In this document: positions 1-7,686 of the stretch, piece after piece
How positions within the stretch are numbered: the first letter of the stretch is position 1
Layout of the letters: each line of letters starts with the position of its first letter
Translations under genes and position numbers: made by a program
From: Dehalococcoidia bacterium UBA2991
GTDB lineage: Bacteria > Chloroflexota > Dehalococcoidia > Tepidiformales > Tepidiformaceae
Assembly (NCBI GenBank): GCA_002346645.1
Contig: DEAD01000014.1
Location: forward strand, 68,522 to 132,521
Direction of reading: 5' to 3'
DNA: 64,000 nucleotides
The notes under the pieces: model-generated
What the model was told of the DNA's origin: nothing
The model's input: the letters and a program-made list of their open reading frames with translations, nothing else
The model's database searches: none

Positions 1-2
1 AA

Positions 3-713
3 GCCTTCTGGTCCGCTCGGACGAGGGCGGTACAACAGGAAGGGGAGGCAGACCTGAGATTTGTAAATTTTCTCTCTAGCTTCCTGCAGGAAGCCATCGC
101 CCGGCTAAAGAACATTGATAACCGGCCGGCGAAGGTTGTCCTGGACCGTCTCTTACGGATGGTATTTCTAGATACATCCGTGTTTGAGGAGGTACGAGAC
201 GACGAGCGCGAGCTTGGCTCGTCCCTGATCGTCGCTGGATTGTCATGCCTTCTTGCCGGTTTCGGAGCATGGCTCCATTGGGAGGTCTCCGCCTTCACAC
301 CGGAAAACGCATTCATTAATTGCTTCCTCCTAGGCTCAATCTTCCTAGCAGGCATGTACGGTGTATCAACCCTGCTGGTCTATGTACTGATGGTTCAATT
401 CTTCCGCGTACAGGTAGACCTACTCGCAATCGTGCGGACGATGGGGTACGCGGCAGCTCCGATGGCGCTATCCGTCCTGATGTTCGTTCCCGTTCTTTAT
501 CCCCTATTCGCCCTGATGCCGCTCACACTACTGCTGGTAGCAATGATTTATGCCGTACAAGCTGCTACCGGTGCTCGGCCCGTGGAAGCAGTTGTCTCAT
601 GCCTAATCAGCTTGGGACTAATGATTTTGGTCCTAGGTGTAGTGGCGATCTCATCATCAGGCCCAGAAGCTCCCATTGGAGCAGGACAGTTCGGCCTTTA
701 TTACGAGTTTTAG
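3..713 (+). CDS. YIP1-family integral membrane protein (5' end outside window)
   Basis: The reading frame is open from the left edge of the window with no stop, so the usual ATG at 159 is probably internal. The residues before it (about 130-158, reading VVLDRLLR) continue smoothly into MVFLD, and the pattern DRLLR-x-x-FLDxxVFEEV resembles the N-terminus of bacterial YIP1 proteins. About five hydrophobic segments follow, at roughly 235-290, 315-400, 430-500, 500-560 and 600-660. YIP1 proteins are poorly characterised multi-pass proteins; no enzymatic residues can be assigned. The gene lies 49 nt before the cysteine desulfurase on the same strand. The true start is not visible. Confidence 0.6.
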   Translation, partial: AFWSARTRAVQQEGEADLRFVNFLSSFLQEAIARLKNIDNRPAKVVLDRLLRMVFLDTSVFEEVRDDERELGSSLIVAGLSCLLAGFGAWLHWEVSAFTPENAFINCFLLGSIFLAGMYGVSTLLVYVLMVQFFRVQVDLLAIVRTMGYAAAPMALSVLMFVPVLYPLFALMPLTLLLVAMIYAVQAATGARPVEAVVSCLISLGLMILVLGVVAISSSGPEAPIGAGQFGLYYEF

Positions 714-762
714 CGACCCCCCACAGCGAACGGGAGGCTACGCTCTGCTAGGCTGAGAGTTA

Positions 763-1938
763 GTGGTCTACCTCGATCATGCAGCAACAACACCTCTACG
801 CCCCGAAGCACGCGAGGCAATGCTTCCTTATTTGGGTGAAAACTTCGGTAATCCTAGCGGGCACTACAATGCCGGCCGCGTCGCACAAGAAGCAGTCGAT
901 GAAGCAAGAGAAACAGTGGCGAGTTGCCTGAATGCAAGAACCTCGGAGATCCTCTTTACCAGTGGCGGCACAGAAGCTATCAACACAGCAATGTTGGGAA
1001 TCGCTTACGCGATGCGCAGGGCAGGTGCAGGCTCCCATATTGTCACAACAGCAATCGAGCACCACGCCGGGCTACACGCTGCTCAATTCCTCGAGGAGAT
1101 CGGCTTTGAGGTCACAACGCTAAGCTGCGACGGATTCGGACGCGTGAGTGCAACCGAATTTGAGCGGGCATTGCGACCTGACACCGTGCTAGCAAGTGTA
1201 ATGCTGGCTAATAACGAGGTGGGAACAGTCGAGCCTGTTGCAGAACTGGCAGCCATTTTGAAGGAATACGCGGTTCGACAACGACACCGAGTGATGCTTC
1301 ATTCGGACGCGGTTCAGGCCCCAGGTTGGCTACCAGTTGACGTGCAAAAGTTGGGAATAGACGCCCTGAGCCTTTCTTCGCATAAATTCGGCGGACCTAA
1401 GGGGAGTGGGGTTCTCTTTCTGCGGCGAGCTACACCATTCCATGCGCTTTTACTTGGTGGTGGCCAGGAGATGCAGAAGCGAGCTGGAACGGAGAATGTT
1501 GCTGGGATCGTAGGGACAGCCAAAGCCTTGAAGCTCACCAGTGAGAATATCTCTGCGCGCGCATCCCGCGTGGGAGGCCTTCGTGAACGGCTACGCCAAG
1601 GCATTCTAGAAGCAGTTCCCGATGCAGAAACAAACGGCTGCCAGGAGAACTGCCTTCCAAACAACCTAAATATCTCATTTGAGGGCATCGAGGGAGACGA
1701 CCTAGTAGCGCGTTTAGACGCGCGTGGGGTTGCGGCAAGCACAGGTAGCGCCTGTTCAAATGCTATGTGGGAACCCTCACACGTATTGCTGGCAATGGGC
1801 GTACCAATTCGGCGGGCAGCTGGCAGCATCCGTTTTAGTCTTGGCGAGGGGACAACCGCAGGAGATATCGAGACAGTCCTTGAATTGCTCCCCGGGGAAG
1901 TGGAGCGGGCACGTCTCTCTGCGATCACAACCGGCTAG
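763..1938 (+). CDS. Cysteine desulfurase (NifS/IscS family, PLP-dependent)
   Basis: Family reaction: removes sulfur from L-cysteine as an enzyme persulfide for Fe-S clusters or tRNA thiolation. The 391-residue length is normal. Visible features are the N-terminal YLDHAATTP motif, the PLP lysine in SSHKFGGPKG (about K208), and the persulfide cysteine in TGSACSN (about C331). GTG at 763 is chosen because it puts YLDHAATTP at the very N-terminus, as in the family. There is no convincing Shine-Dalgarno; a TAGGCT hexamer at 749-754 lies 8 nt upstream, so the message may be almost leaderless. Its TAG stop shares the palindrome CTAG with the stop of the convergent gene to the right. No scaffold (IscU/SufU) or mnmA gene is visible in the window, so the partner is unknown. 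Confidence 0.93.
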   Translation: MVYLDHAATTPLRPEAREAMLPYLGENFGNPSGHYNAGRVAQEAVDEARETVASCLNARTSEILFTSGGTEAINTAMLGIAYAMRRAGAGSHIVTTAIEHHAGLHAAQFLEEIGFEVTTLSCDGFGRVSATEFERALRPDTVLASVMLANNEVGTVEPVAELAAILKEYAVRQRHRVMLHSDAVQAPGWLPVDVQKLGIDALSLSSHKFGGPKGSGVLFLRRATPFHALLLGGGQEMQKRAGTENVAGIVGTAKALKLTSENISARASRVGGLRERLRQGILEAVPDAETNGCQENCLPNNLNISFEGIEGDDLVARLDARGVAASTGSACSNAMWEPSHVLLAMGVPIRRAAGSIRFSLGEGTTAGDIETVLELLPGEVERARLSAITTG

Positions 1939-2279
1939 GAGTGGTCCCCGCGCAGGGTCTGCTCAGCAGCTGAGACTGCCGCGGCAGCCTCAGCTGCTTG
2001 GCGGGCACGCTCTATCGCAACACAATGGCGACAACTTCTTTCGCCACCGACCAACCTAAAAAGCAGATGTAGGTTGTGACGACCACAGGAAGGGCGTTCT
2101 CGGCCCAAGTCATTCTGATCACCAGATTGCGACCGCTCTTCTGAGGACGAGCGCGCACGAATCACAGTTGCCTCAATAATGCGATCTCGCTCAGCGGTAC
2201 GCATGGCAATCCAAGTACGCAGCAACAAGCCAACAAGCGGCACAAGGACAGGTAACAACAACAGTAGGAGAAACCGCAC
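1935..2279 (-). CDS. Small membrane-anchored protein with Cys/His knuckle
   Basis: I do not recognise this protein. Read from GTG at 2279 it is about 114 residues: a short N-terminus (VRF), one very hydrophobic segment (a run of leucines, then VPLVGLLL) at residues 4-22, a charged stretch, then a C-terminal domain with CGRH and, about 15 residues later, CRHC, spaced as in a zinc knuckle. The C-terminus is an Ala/Glu-rich helix. An open frame continues upstream to 2375, but that part overlaps the antiporter coding end and gives no hydrophobic or conserved pattern, so I prefer the GTG. It lies 32 nt behind the antiporter on the same strand. Predicted type I/II single-pass protein; function unknown. 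Confidence 0.45.
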   Translation of the reverse strand: MRFLLLLLLPVLVPLVGLLLRTWIAMRTAERDRIIEATVIRARSSSEERSQSGDQNDLGRERPSCGRHNLHLLFRLVGGERSCRHCVAIERARQAAEAAAAVSAAEQTLRGDHS

Positions 2280-2311
2280 CGAGTGATCGTAGCGGCTAAG
2301 AGCCAGCGCTG

Positions 2312-4177
2312 CTACGAGATAATGGGCTCTGGCTCGGGAACAACGGAGAGGCCACCTCGAGCAGCCGCGAGACACTGAAGGCTCCCGAAGACAGTTACGA
2401 TATCACCAAGGCGAAGCTCTGTACGTCCATTAGGAATGACGGAATCGCGACCTCGGGTCACAAGTACAACAAGAGTCCCACGCAACTCAGGAATAGCCTG
2501 AATCTCGCATTGAGCGGAGGCAGCAGTTACAACAACGCGGGCGACAGAAACATCTTCTGCAACCTGCGCAAGTACGTCCTGGAAGATGGGGCCGGCAACC
2601 ATACGAGCTAACTCAGAGGCAACCGCCTCTGATTGACTGACGGGCACAACGCCAAGTTTCTGGAAAGCCTCGAGATTTTCAGCATCATTGACACGCACGA
2701 AAACGGTCTCGCAGTTGAACTTTGAACGGGCTAATTGGGCCGCAAGTAAATTACGGGCGTCGTCAGGAGTGGCAAGAATTAGTGCCTTTGCCTCATGGAG
2801 ACGCACCTTCTCCAAGACAGCGGAGTCAGAAATATCGCCAATGAAGACCTCGAGGCCCTCCTCCCTCGCGCGCATGACTGCTTCTTGATCGGTCTCGACA
2901 ACAAGAACGGGCTTACCCGATCCAGCAAGGAGGGTAGCAATGCGTCTTCCCACTTCACCAGCACCAGCAACAACTGTGGTCATTGGCTGGACCCCGAGGA
3001 CTCTCGCAAGAATGCCTGCATATACAGATTGTATTCCGATGGTTAGCAGAATGACCACGAACACCATAGCCACGAGACGCGATGCATCGCCACCAATGAG
3101 AGAGGTTGCCTCGACAGCAACGACCCCTGCCAAGGAAGCGGCCACAACACCCCTGGGAGCAACCGCAGAAAGAAAGGCCTGTTCTCGCCAGTTAAGGCCA
3201 GATCGGATACTAGCAAGCATGATGAGAAGAGGACGGCCAATAAAGACCAATACAGCGACTACGATGAGCCCCTCAGGCCAAAGACCGATAAGAGCATCGA
3301 TACTGATACCAGCTGCGAGAAGGACGTAAACACTGGCTATTAGCCAGACTGTTACGGATTCTTGTAAGTCATCGACACGCTCACGCTGAGGCAGACGAAT
3401 GTTGCCTATGGCGATTGCCATGAGGACCATCGCTACCAGGCCCGACTCATGGGCGAAAGACTCCGCCACAGCAAATGCAGCGACTGCAGCCCCGATAACT
3501 ATGAGAGCCATCTCCCGGCCGCTAAGCCTCTTAACCAGTCGCGAAAGAGCCCAAACCAGGAAAGCGCCAGCGGCTCCTATAGCCAAGCCAATTAGCAATC
3601 GCTCAATGACCCACCAAGTAGGCCCTGCGGGGTCGAATGTCCCGGCGAGGGCAATCTGCAGCAGAAAAAGAGTGAGGAGTGCTCCTAACGGGTCGATGAT
3701 GACACCCTCACTGGCCAGGATATCCCGCAACCGATCGTCCACACGGAAAGAACGTAGAAGAGGAGTGATCACACTAGGACCAGTAACGGACACAAGGGCA
3801 CCAAAGAGAAATGCCATTCGCCAGTCGAAATCAAGAAAGAGCCAGGCTGCGACAGCACCAACGGTCGGCGTTACCAACAAACCCAGCAAAACGACATTGC
3901 GAACAACAGGTGCAAGGGTCCGCAAGGATGTCAGTCGCAGAGCAGTACCACCCTCAAAAACAATAAGAGCGACGGCAATCACCACTATGAATTGAACAAA
4001 CTCCTCAAGCTCGTGCGTACGGACAACATTTAGGCCATCACGGCCGAGGAGCAGGCCCGCGGCAAGGAGTAACAAGGGAAGGGGGATTGGGAAACGACGA
4101 GAAATAACCTGGCCGAGTGCAGCCGCGCCAGCAATAGCGGCAGCCGCTCTCAGGGCAACATCAATCTCCACAGCCAA
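2312..4177 (-). CDS. CPA-type cation/proton antiporter with RCK (TrkA) domain
   Basis: A 621-residue protein with two parts. Residues 1 to about 395 are a multi-pass Na+/H+ exchanger domain (about 12 hydrophobic segments, with conserved-looking GPSVITPLLR and APRGVVAASLAGV patches). Residues about 400-610 are cytosolic: a Rossmann RCK_N domain beginning TTVVAGAGEVGRR (GxGxxG nucleotide motif) with acidic ETDQEA, then a TrkA_C-like tail with RGTLVVLVTRG. This layout is that of KefB/KefC and related NAD(H)- or ligand-gated K+ or Na+/H+ antiporters. It probably exchanges K+ or Na+ for protons across the inner membrane under nucleotide control; the ion is not deducible. It follows the PAP2 gene by 4 nt, so the two are probably cotranscribed. 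Confidence 0.88.
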   Translation of the reverse strand: MAVEIDVALRAAAAIAGAAALGQVISRRFPIPLPLLLLAAGLLLGRDGLNVVRTHELEEFVQFIVVIAVALIVFEGGTALRLTSLRTLAPVVRNVVLLGLLVTPTVGAVAAWLFLDFDWRMAFLFGALVSVTGPSVITPLLRSFRVDDRLRDILASEGVIIDPLGALLTLFLLQIALAGTFDPAGPTWWVIERLLIGLAIGAAGAFLVWALSRLVKRLSGREMALIVIGAAVAAFAVAESFAHESGLVAMVLMAIAIGNIRLPQRERVDDLQESVTVWLIASVYVLLAAGISIDALIGLWPEGLIVVAVLVFIGRPLLIMLASIRSGLNWREQAFLSAVAPRGVVAASLAGVVAVEATSLIGGDASRLVAMVFVVILLTIGIQSVYAGILARVLGVQPMTTVVAGAGEVGRRIATLLAGSGKPVLVVETDQEAVMRAREEGLEVFIGDISDSAVLEKVRLHEAKALILATPDDARNLLAAQLARSKFNCETVFVRVNDAENLEAFQKLGVVPVSQSEAVASELARMVAGPIFQDVLAQVAEDVSVARVVVTAASAQCEIQAIPELRGTLVVLVTRGRDSVIPNGRTELRLGDIVTVFGSLQCLAAARGGLSVVPEPEPIIS

Positions 4178-4181
4178 GAGT

Positions 4182-4850
4182 CTACTTTAGGTACAGCGGA
4201 AAACACCTAGGAAATGCAACCATCGCGGTCGGAACAAGCACAGCGAGCGCCCAGAGGTAGCCCCCGATCACATCACTAGGCCAATGCATACCTAAGAAAA
4301 CCTCTACCAAACCGGCAAGAGCAAGCAAGCCGACAACACTGACAATAGCGGAGATCCTCACGCTTGAAGGAAGGTCGGCAGCAAAGGAGGAAAGGGCAAG
4401 GAAACCGTAAAGGTAGGTCGCACTCATGGCATGCCCTGAGGGGAAACTCGCGCTGGAGAAGCTAGAGCGAAGGTCTACGAGATCAGGGGTAGGGCGAGGC
4501 CGGTCTATGATCTCCTTGAGGGAAAATTGCAGGGTCACAACCACGGCGAGGCCAAAAGCAAAGGTGAGGGCGGGTCGTCTCTTTCCAAATAACCACGAGA
4601 TAGTAGCGAAGACGAGACCAATAGCAACGACGACCTCAGTACCGGTAAGAATTCGCAGACCATTTGCAAACGGTTCCCCAGGAAAAAATCCCGCCTGAAT
4701 TGTCCGCATTACAGAGAGATCACCAGGAAAACGCTCGTTGCTAGCCGCCAGAAAACAAAGCAAAGTCCCGCTAAGAAGCACGCCCACAAATAAAGCCAAC
4801 ACCAGAAAGCGGACACCTCCGCCCCACGCAATAGCTCTAGCTAATAGCAC
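4182..4850 (-). CDS. PAP2-family membrane phosphatase
   Basis: A 222-residue protein with about six hydrophobic segments and the three-part PAP2 signature. Motif 1 is K112-x6-R119-P120, motif 2 is PSGH at 137-140, and motif 3 contains GMHWPSD (H189, D193). Family members dephosphorylate lipid or isoprenoid (pyro)phosphates at the membrane surface, for example phosphatidate or undecaprenyl pyrophosphate. In motif 3 the usual Arg six residues before the His is Glu183, read directly from the codon GAG, so activity is uncertain. The start is the GTG at 4850, which overlaps the end of the Lon N-domain gene by 14 nt; no Shine-Dalgarno is visible, consistent with translational coupling. Confidence 0.8.
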   Translation of the reverse strand: MLLARAIAWGGGVRFLVLALFVGVLLSGTLLCFLAASNERFPGDLSVMRTIQAGFFPGEPFANGLRILTGTEVVVAIGLVFATISWLFGKRRPALTFAFGLAVVVTLQFSLKEIIDRPRPTPDLVDLRSSFSSASFPSGHAMSATYLYGFLALSSFAADLPSSVRISAIVSVVGLLALAGLVEVFLGMHWPSDVIGGYLWALAVLVPTAMVAFPRCFPLYLK

Positions 4851-5499
4851 TCAGGTTGGCGAACCTTTGGCGATGATGTTCGTCAACCTGCCCCTGAATG
4901 CGCGAGATAAGCCCATCTAACTGCTCCGCCAACTGAGCGAGGCGAGCTGCCGCGGGCTCGATCTCCAAGAGTTGCTGCTTACCCTCTTCGTCCACCTGCA
5001 GCCAGGGAGCAACAGTGTTGACAAAGCGGTGAGGTTCTCGAGGCAAAGTTAGGTCACGGGCCCACTGATCCGAGAGGGCCAAGGCAAGTCGTAAGTAAAG
5101 AGGAAAAGTAGCAAGGGCGGTTTCGAAGGCTGCTTTCAACTGGATATCAAGTGGATCATAGGTGTCATCCAGAAACTCAATCTCGCCATAAGGGTAAGGC
5201 CGCGGCTCCAGCATGAGCGCTACCCTAAAACGATCGCGCCCACGTATCTCAAGCTGATAACGTCCACCTGGAAGCTCGCTATGCTCTTCAATAGCAGCGG
5301 TGGTACCAACATCGTAGGGAACGGCAGCCCCACCAACCTCAGTGCCCTGCTTTATGAGGATTACCCCAAAAACGCCCCCGCTTTCCAGCAGCTCCCGCGT
5401 CATAGTCTTGTAACGTTCCTCAAAGATATGCAGGGGTAGCTCGTGCCCAGGGAACAGCACCGTGCGAAGAGGAAAGAGCGGAATCTCAAGACCGGCCAT
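4837..5499 (-). CDS. Lon N-terminal (LAN/PUA-like) domain protein
   Basis: A 220-residue protein consisting only of the Lon substrate-binding domain: the start IPLFPLRTVLFPG, followed by LPLHIFEERYK, is the hallmark of PF02190 proteins. It has no AAA+ or protease part, as in many stand-alone bacterial Lon-N proteins of unknown function. The C-terminal third is helical (PAAARLAQLAEQLDG). The start is ATG at 5499. There is no Shine-Dalgarno; a TAAACT hexamer at 5506-5511 lies exactly 6 nt upstream, suggesting a leaderless message. It lies 55 nt after the phosphoribosyltransferase gene and overlaps the PAP2 gene, so it may head its own sub-operon. Confidence 0.82.
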   Translation of the reverse strand: MAGLEIPLFPLRTVLFPGHELPLHIFEERYKTMTRELLESGGVFGVILIKQGTEVGGAAVPYDVGTTAAIEEHSELPGGRYQLEIRGRDRFRVALMLEPRPYPYGEIEFLDDTYDPLDIQLKAAFETALATFPLYLRLALALSDQWARDLTLPREPHRFVNTVAPWLQVDEEGKQQLLEIEPAAARLAQLAEQLDGLISRIQGQVDEHHRQRFANLSAIS

Positions 5500-5505
5500 A
5501 GAGCC

Positions 5506-5511
5506 AGTTTA
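5506..5511 (-). promoter_or_regulatory. Putative -10 box of Lon N-domain gene (leaderless)
   Basis: On the minus strand TAAACT is followed by GGCTCT and then the ATG at 5499. With a normal 6-7 nt discriminator the transcript would begin at the A of the start codon. No good -35 is visible. The same spacing is seen before polA, lspA and infA. Confidence 0.35.
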
Positions 5512-5554
5512 CCGGCCCTGCGAAGGACTGAGGAGAGATATATAGGTCTCCTCT

Positions 5555-6079
5555 TTAGATCGGGACCTTAGCCTCTAGGCGGGACAAGGCTCTCGAGCCG
5601 GCAGCCAGAGGTTCATTGGTCAGGATATCTTCAAGATCACGGCTCAACCCGTCTGAATCATCTAGGCCGTATCCATGTATGTAGACATTGGGCACGAGAT
5701 AGGCCCACCAGTCCGGGAAGCGCCAATAGTGACGATCGATTTCATCTTTAATGCAGAGGGTGACTCGGAGGCCAGGGATAGCCTCTAGCAGCTTAAAGGT
5801 ACGGCCCGTGTCGAAGAGCGTATCGACAACAAGGTTGAAACCATCAAGCAACTTCCCGGGAAAGGGCTCCTTCGCCTTCGGATTGATATGCGTAATAGAA
5901 CAGTGTCTCCCGTATTCGCTTTCAAGTAGAGACAATAGGTCTCCTGAGAAGCAGCAGGCAGCTGTATCTACACAAACGATAGGAATAGGACCTTCTGGAA
6001 ATTCCTGAGCGATTTGCTTAGCAAGCACACGAACGCCTCGTTGTATCTCCTCTTGCGTTAGCAGGAGCGTTGCAACCAC
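5555..6079 (-). CDS. Phosphoribosyltransferase-like protein (type I PRTase fold)
   Basis: A 174-residue protein with the PRPP-binding loop NLVVDTLFDTGRTF at about residues 83-96, corresponding to the type I PRTase signature (V-D-D-x-x-D-T-G-x-T); the second Asp of the usual acidic pair is Thr here. A hydrophobic strand at 32-39 (PIPIVCVDTA) fits the first core strand. The C-terminal part (HYWRFPDWWAYLVPN) resembles the PDYWRFPW region of some purine PRTases, so a hypoxanthine/guanine/xanthine-type enzyme is most likely, though the substrate is not assigned. The start is GTG at 6079; GTG and the TAG stop of the upstream HpaB-type gene overlap by one base (TAGTG), so translation is probably coupled. 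Confidence 0.7.
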   Translation of the reverse strand: MVATLLLTQEEIQRGVRVLAKQIAQEFPEGPIPIVCVDTAACCFSGDLLSLLESEYGRHCSITHINPKAKEPFPGKLLDGFNLVVDTLFDTGRTFKLLEAIPGLRVTLCIKDEIDRHYWRFPDWWAYLVPNVYIHGYGLDDSDGLSRDLEDILTNEPLAAGSRALSRLEAKVPI

Positions 6080-7515
6080 TACTCGATCCCGGCGAGCTGC
6101 CTAGCGAAATCGAGGGTACGACGACCATCGTAAGCTCGGGCGATCATGAGCTTTTCGGCTTCAAGCGAACCCTCAGCGTGAATAGCCAGGACAGCATGAT
6201 AGCCACCAAAGTCACCAGTGGTGAGGTCGCTAACCATATTCATTGCCCGCATACGGACCTCGCCATCAACACCCTCACGCCCTCCGAGATAGTGACGGAG
6301 AAGGTCGCCAATCTCAGGGCTGTCAAAATCCTCAAGCCCAGGAGCAGTGACAAGCGAACCGCCTGCAATATCCTGCACGTGCTGTAAGGCTTCGTGGTAG
6401 TTGTGCGCAAAGTGGTATTTCGCAATGTTCGTGGTCATAGCATCTGGGGCATATATGCCCTCCTCATCAGGCGATCCACGAAGTGCTGCCATCTCAATCA
6501 ATCCACGCATGGTCTCCGCATAGCTAACTAGCCATACCAGCTTCTCTCGAATGTGGCCTGCCCGGGCAATACCATTCAAGTCAGCCATCAGTTGACCAGC
6601 TCCAACCAGAGCGTCCACCAATGGAAGTTTGTAAGAGACCGCGGTAAAACGGTGATATTCAACAAAGCCGAGGGCGAGCGGAGCTGCGAACTGATTCTCT
6701 CCAGCTAGAAAGACTCGCTCATTAGGGACGAAAACATCGTCGAAGATAGTGGTCGTCTCCATCATTTTACGGTCAGCGCTAAGGGGGTTCTCGAAGTTGT
6801 TCTTGGACCAGCTACCGTAAGGACTTGCAACAAGCTTGAGGCCGGGTGTATCGGGCGGCACAGCGAAGGCAACAGCGTAATCAGAGTCGTCCTCTGACAT
6901 TGCCCGAGTTGGCAGAACAATGACTTCGTTCACATTAGTCGTGCAGCTAGTGTGAGTTTTGGCCCCGCGAACTACGATTCCATCAGGGCGTCGATCGACA
7001 ATCCGAAGGTAGTAGTCGGGATGGGGTTGGTTTCCTGGTCCTGCGGAACGATCTCCCTTCGCATCGGTTTGGGCAACAGACATGGTGAGATCGTTATCAC
7101 GGCAATGACGATAGAACTCTTCGAGGCGGGGACGGTAAGAAGTCTTGCATGCTTCATCCACAGACCTGGTAATGCGCATTAATCCAAAGAGAGCATCACT
7201 TCCAATCTCCTTGACGAGAGGCACCAAGGTCTTCCCCCGAGCAGTTGAAGCCTCTATAAGCTGTGAACGTTTCAACAGGTCATCATTGCTTCGGGGAACC
7301 TTGAAGTATCTGGCATAAGGCCCATCTTCATCATCAATAATGGTGAGCTCGCGGAACTCGGGAAGCTCAGCCATTTCGTAGTCGACGCAAGCATGCTTGG
7401 CCGCTTTAGAGATGACCGGATGAGTGGTCACATCATCAACCCGTTCGCCGCGGTAATAGACGGTGCGCCCATCTTTTAGGGATTCAAGGTATTCAGCTGG
7501 CGTGCGCAGACCCAT
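6079..7515 (-). CDS. HpaB-family flavoprotein (4-hydroxyphenylacetate 3-hydroxylase type)
   Basis: About 478 residues from the chosen start. It begins MGLRTPAEYLESLKDGR, typical of the HpaB/4-hydroxybutyryl-CoA dehydratase superfamily, then shows HPVISKAAKH, a central THTSCTTNVNEVIVLP strand region and a C-terminal ACAD-like helical domain. Family members are either FADH2-dependent phenol hydroxylases or [4Fe-4S]-FAD dehydratases. The Fe-S cysteine expected in the HRQSYGGCK-type motif is missing (here HRFTAVSYK), favouring a monooxygenase-type role. The frame is open to 7635, but ATG 7515 has a strong GGAGG 8 nt upstream and gives the family-typical N-terminus, so the 40 upstream residues are rejected. 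No flavin reductase (HpaC) gene is visible. Confidence 0.85.
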   Translation of the reverse strand: MGLRTPAEYLESLKDGRTVYYRGERVDDVTTHPVISKAAKHACVDYEMAELPEFRELTIIDDEDGPYARYFKVPRSNDDLLKRSQLIEASTARGKTLVPLVKEIGSDALFGLMRITRSVDEACKTSYRPRLEEFYRHCRDNDLTMSVAQTDAKGDRSAGPGNQPHPDYYLRIVDRRPDGIVVRGAKTHTSCTTNVNEVIVLPTRAMSEDDSDYAVAFAVPPDTPGLKLVASPYGSWSKNNFENPLSADRKMMETTTIFDDVFVPNERVFLAGENQFAAPLALGFVEYHRFTAVSYKLPLVDALVGAGQLMADLNGIARAGHIREKLVWLVSYAETMRGLIEMAALRGSPDEEGIYAPDAMTTNIAKYHFAHNYHEALQHVQDIAGGSLVTAPGLEDFDSPEIGDLLRHYLGGREGVDGEVRMRAMNMVSDLTTGDFGGYHAVLAIHAEGSLEAEKLMIARAYDGRRTLDFARQLAGIE

Positions 7516-7686
7516 ATCGTTCGCCTCCGAGCGAAGCATTTTGGCGGGCATTACCCGCAGACGCGAGTGCGAGCGGTGATGATACGCGGCCAAGCCACGT
7601 TCGGTATCAGATGAATCCCTATTCTTTAGAAGCAATCATTGAAAACAGGCCCTTAAGTCCATTCCAGATGCGGAGTACCAGCAACC

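Noticed and set aside
6079..7515. 4-hydroxybutyryl-CoA dehydratase
   Set aside because: The Fe-S ligand cysteines of that branch are not seen in the expected motifs.
7516..7635. N-terminal extension of the HpaB-type protein
   Set aside because: ATG 7515 has a strong GGAGG and family-typical start; the extra 40 residues show no conservation pattern.
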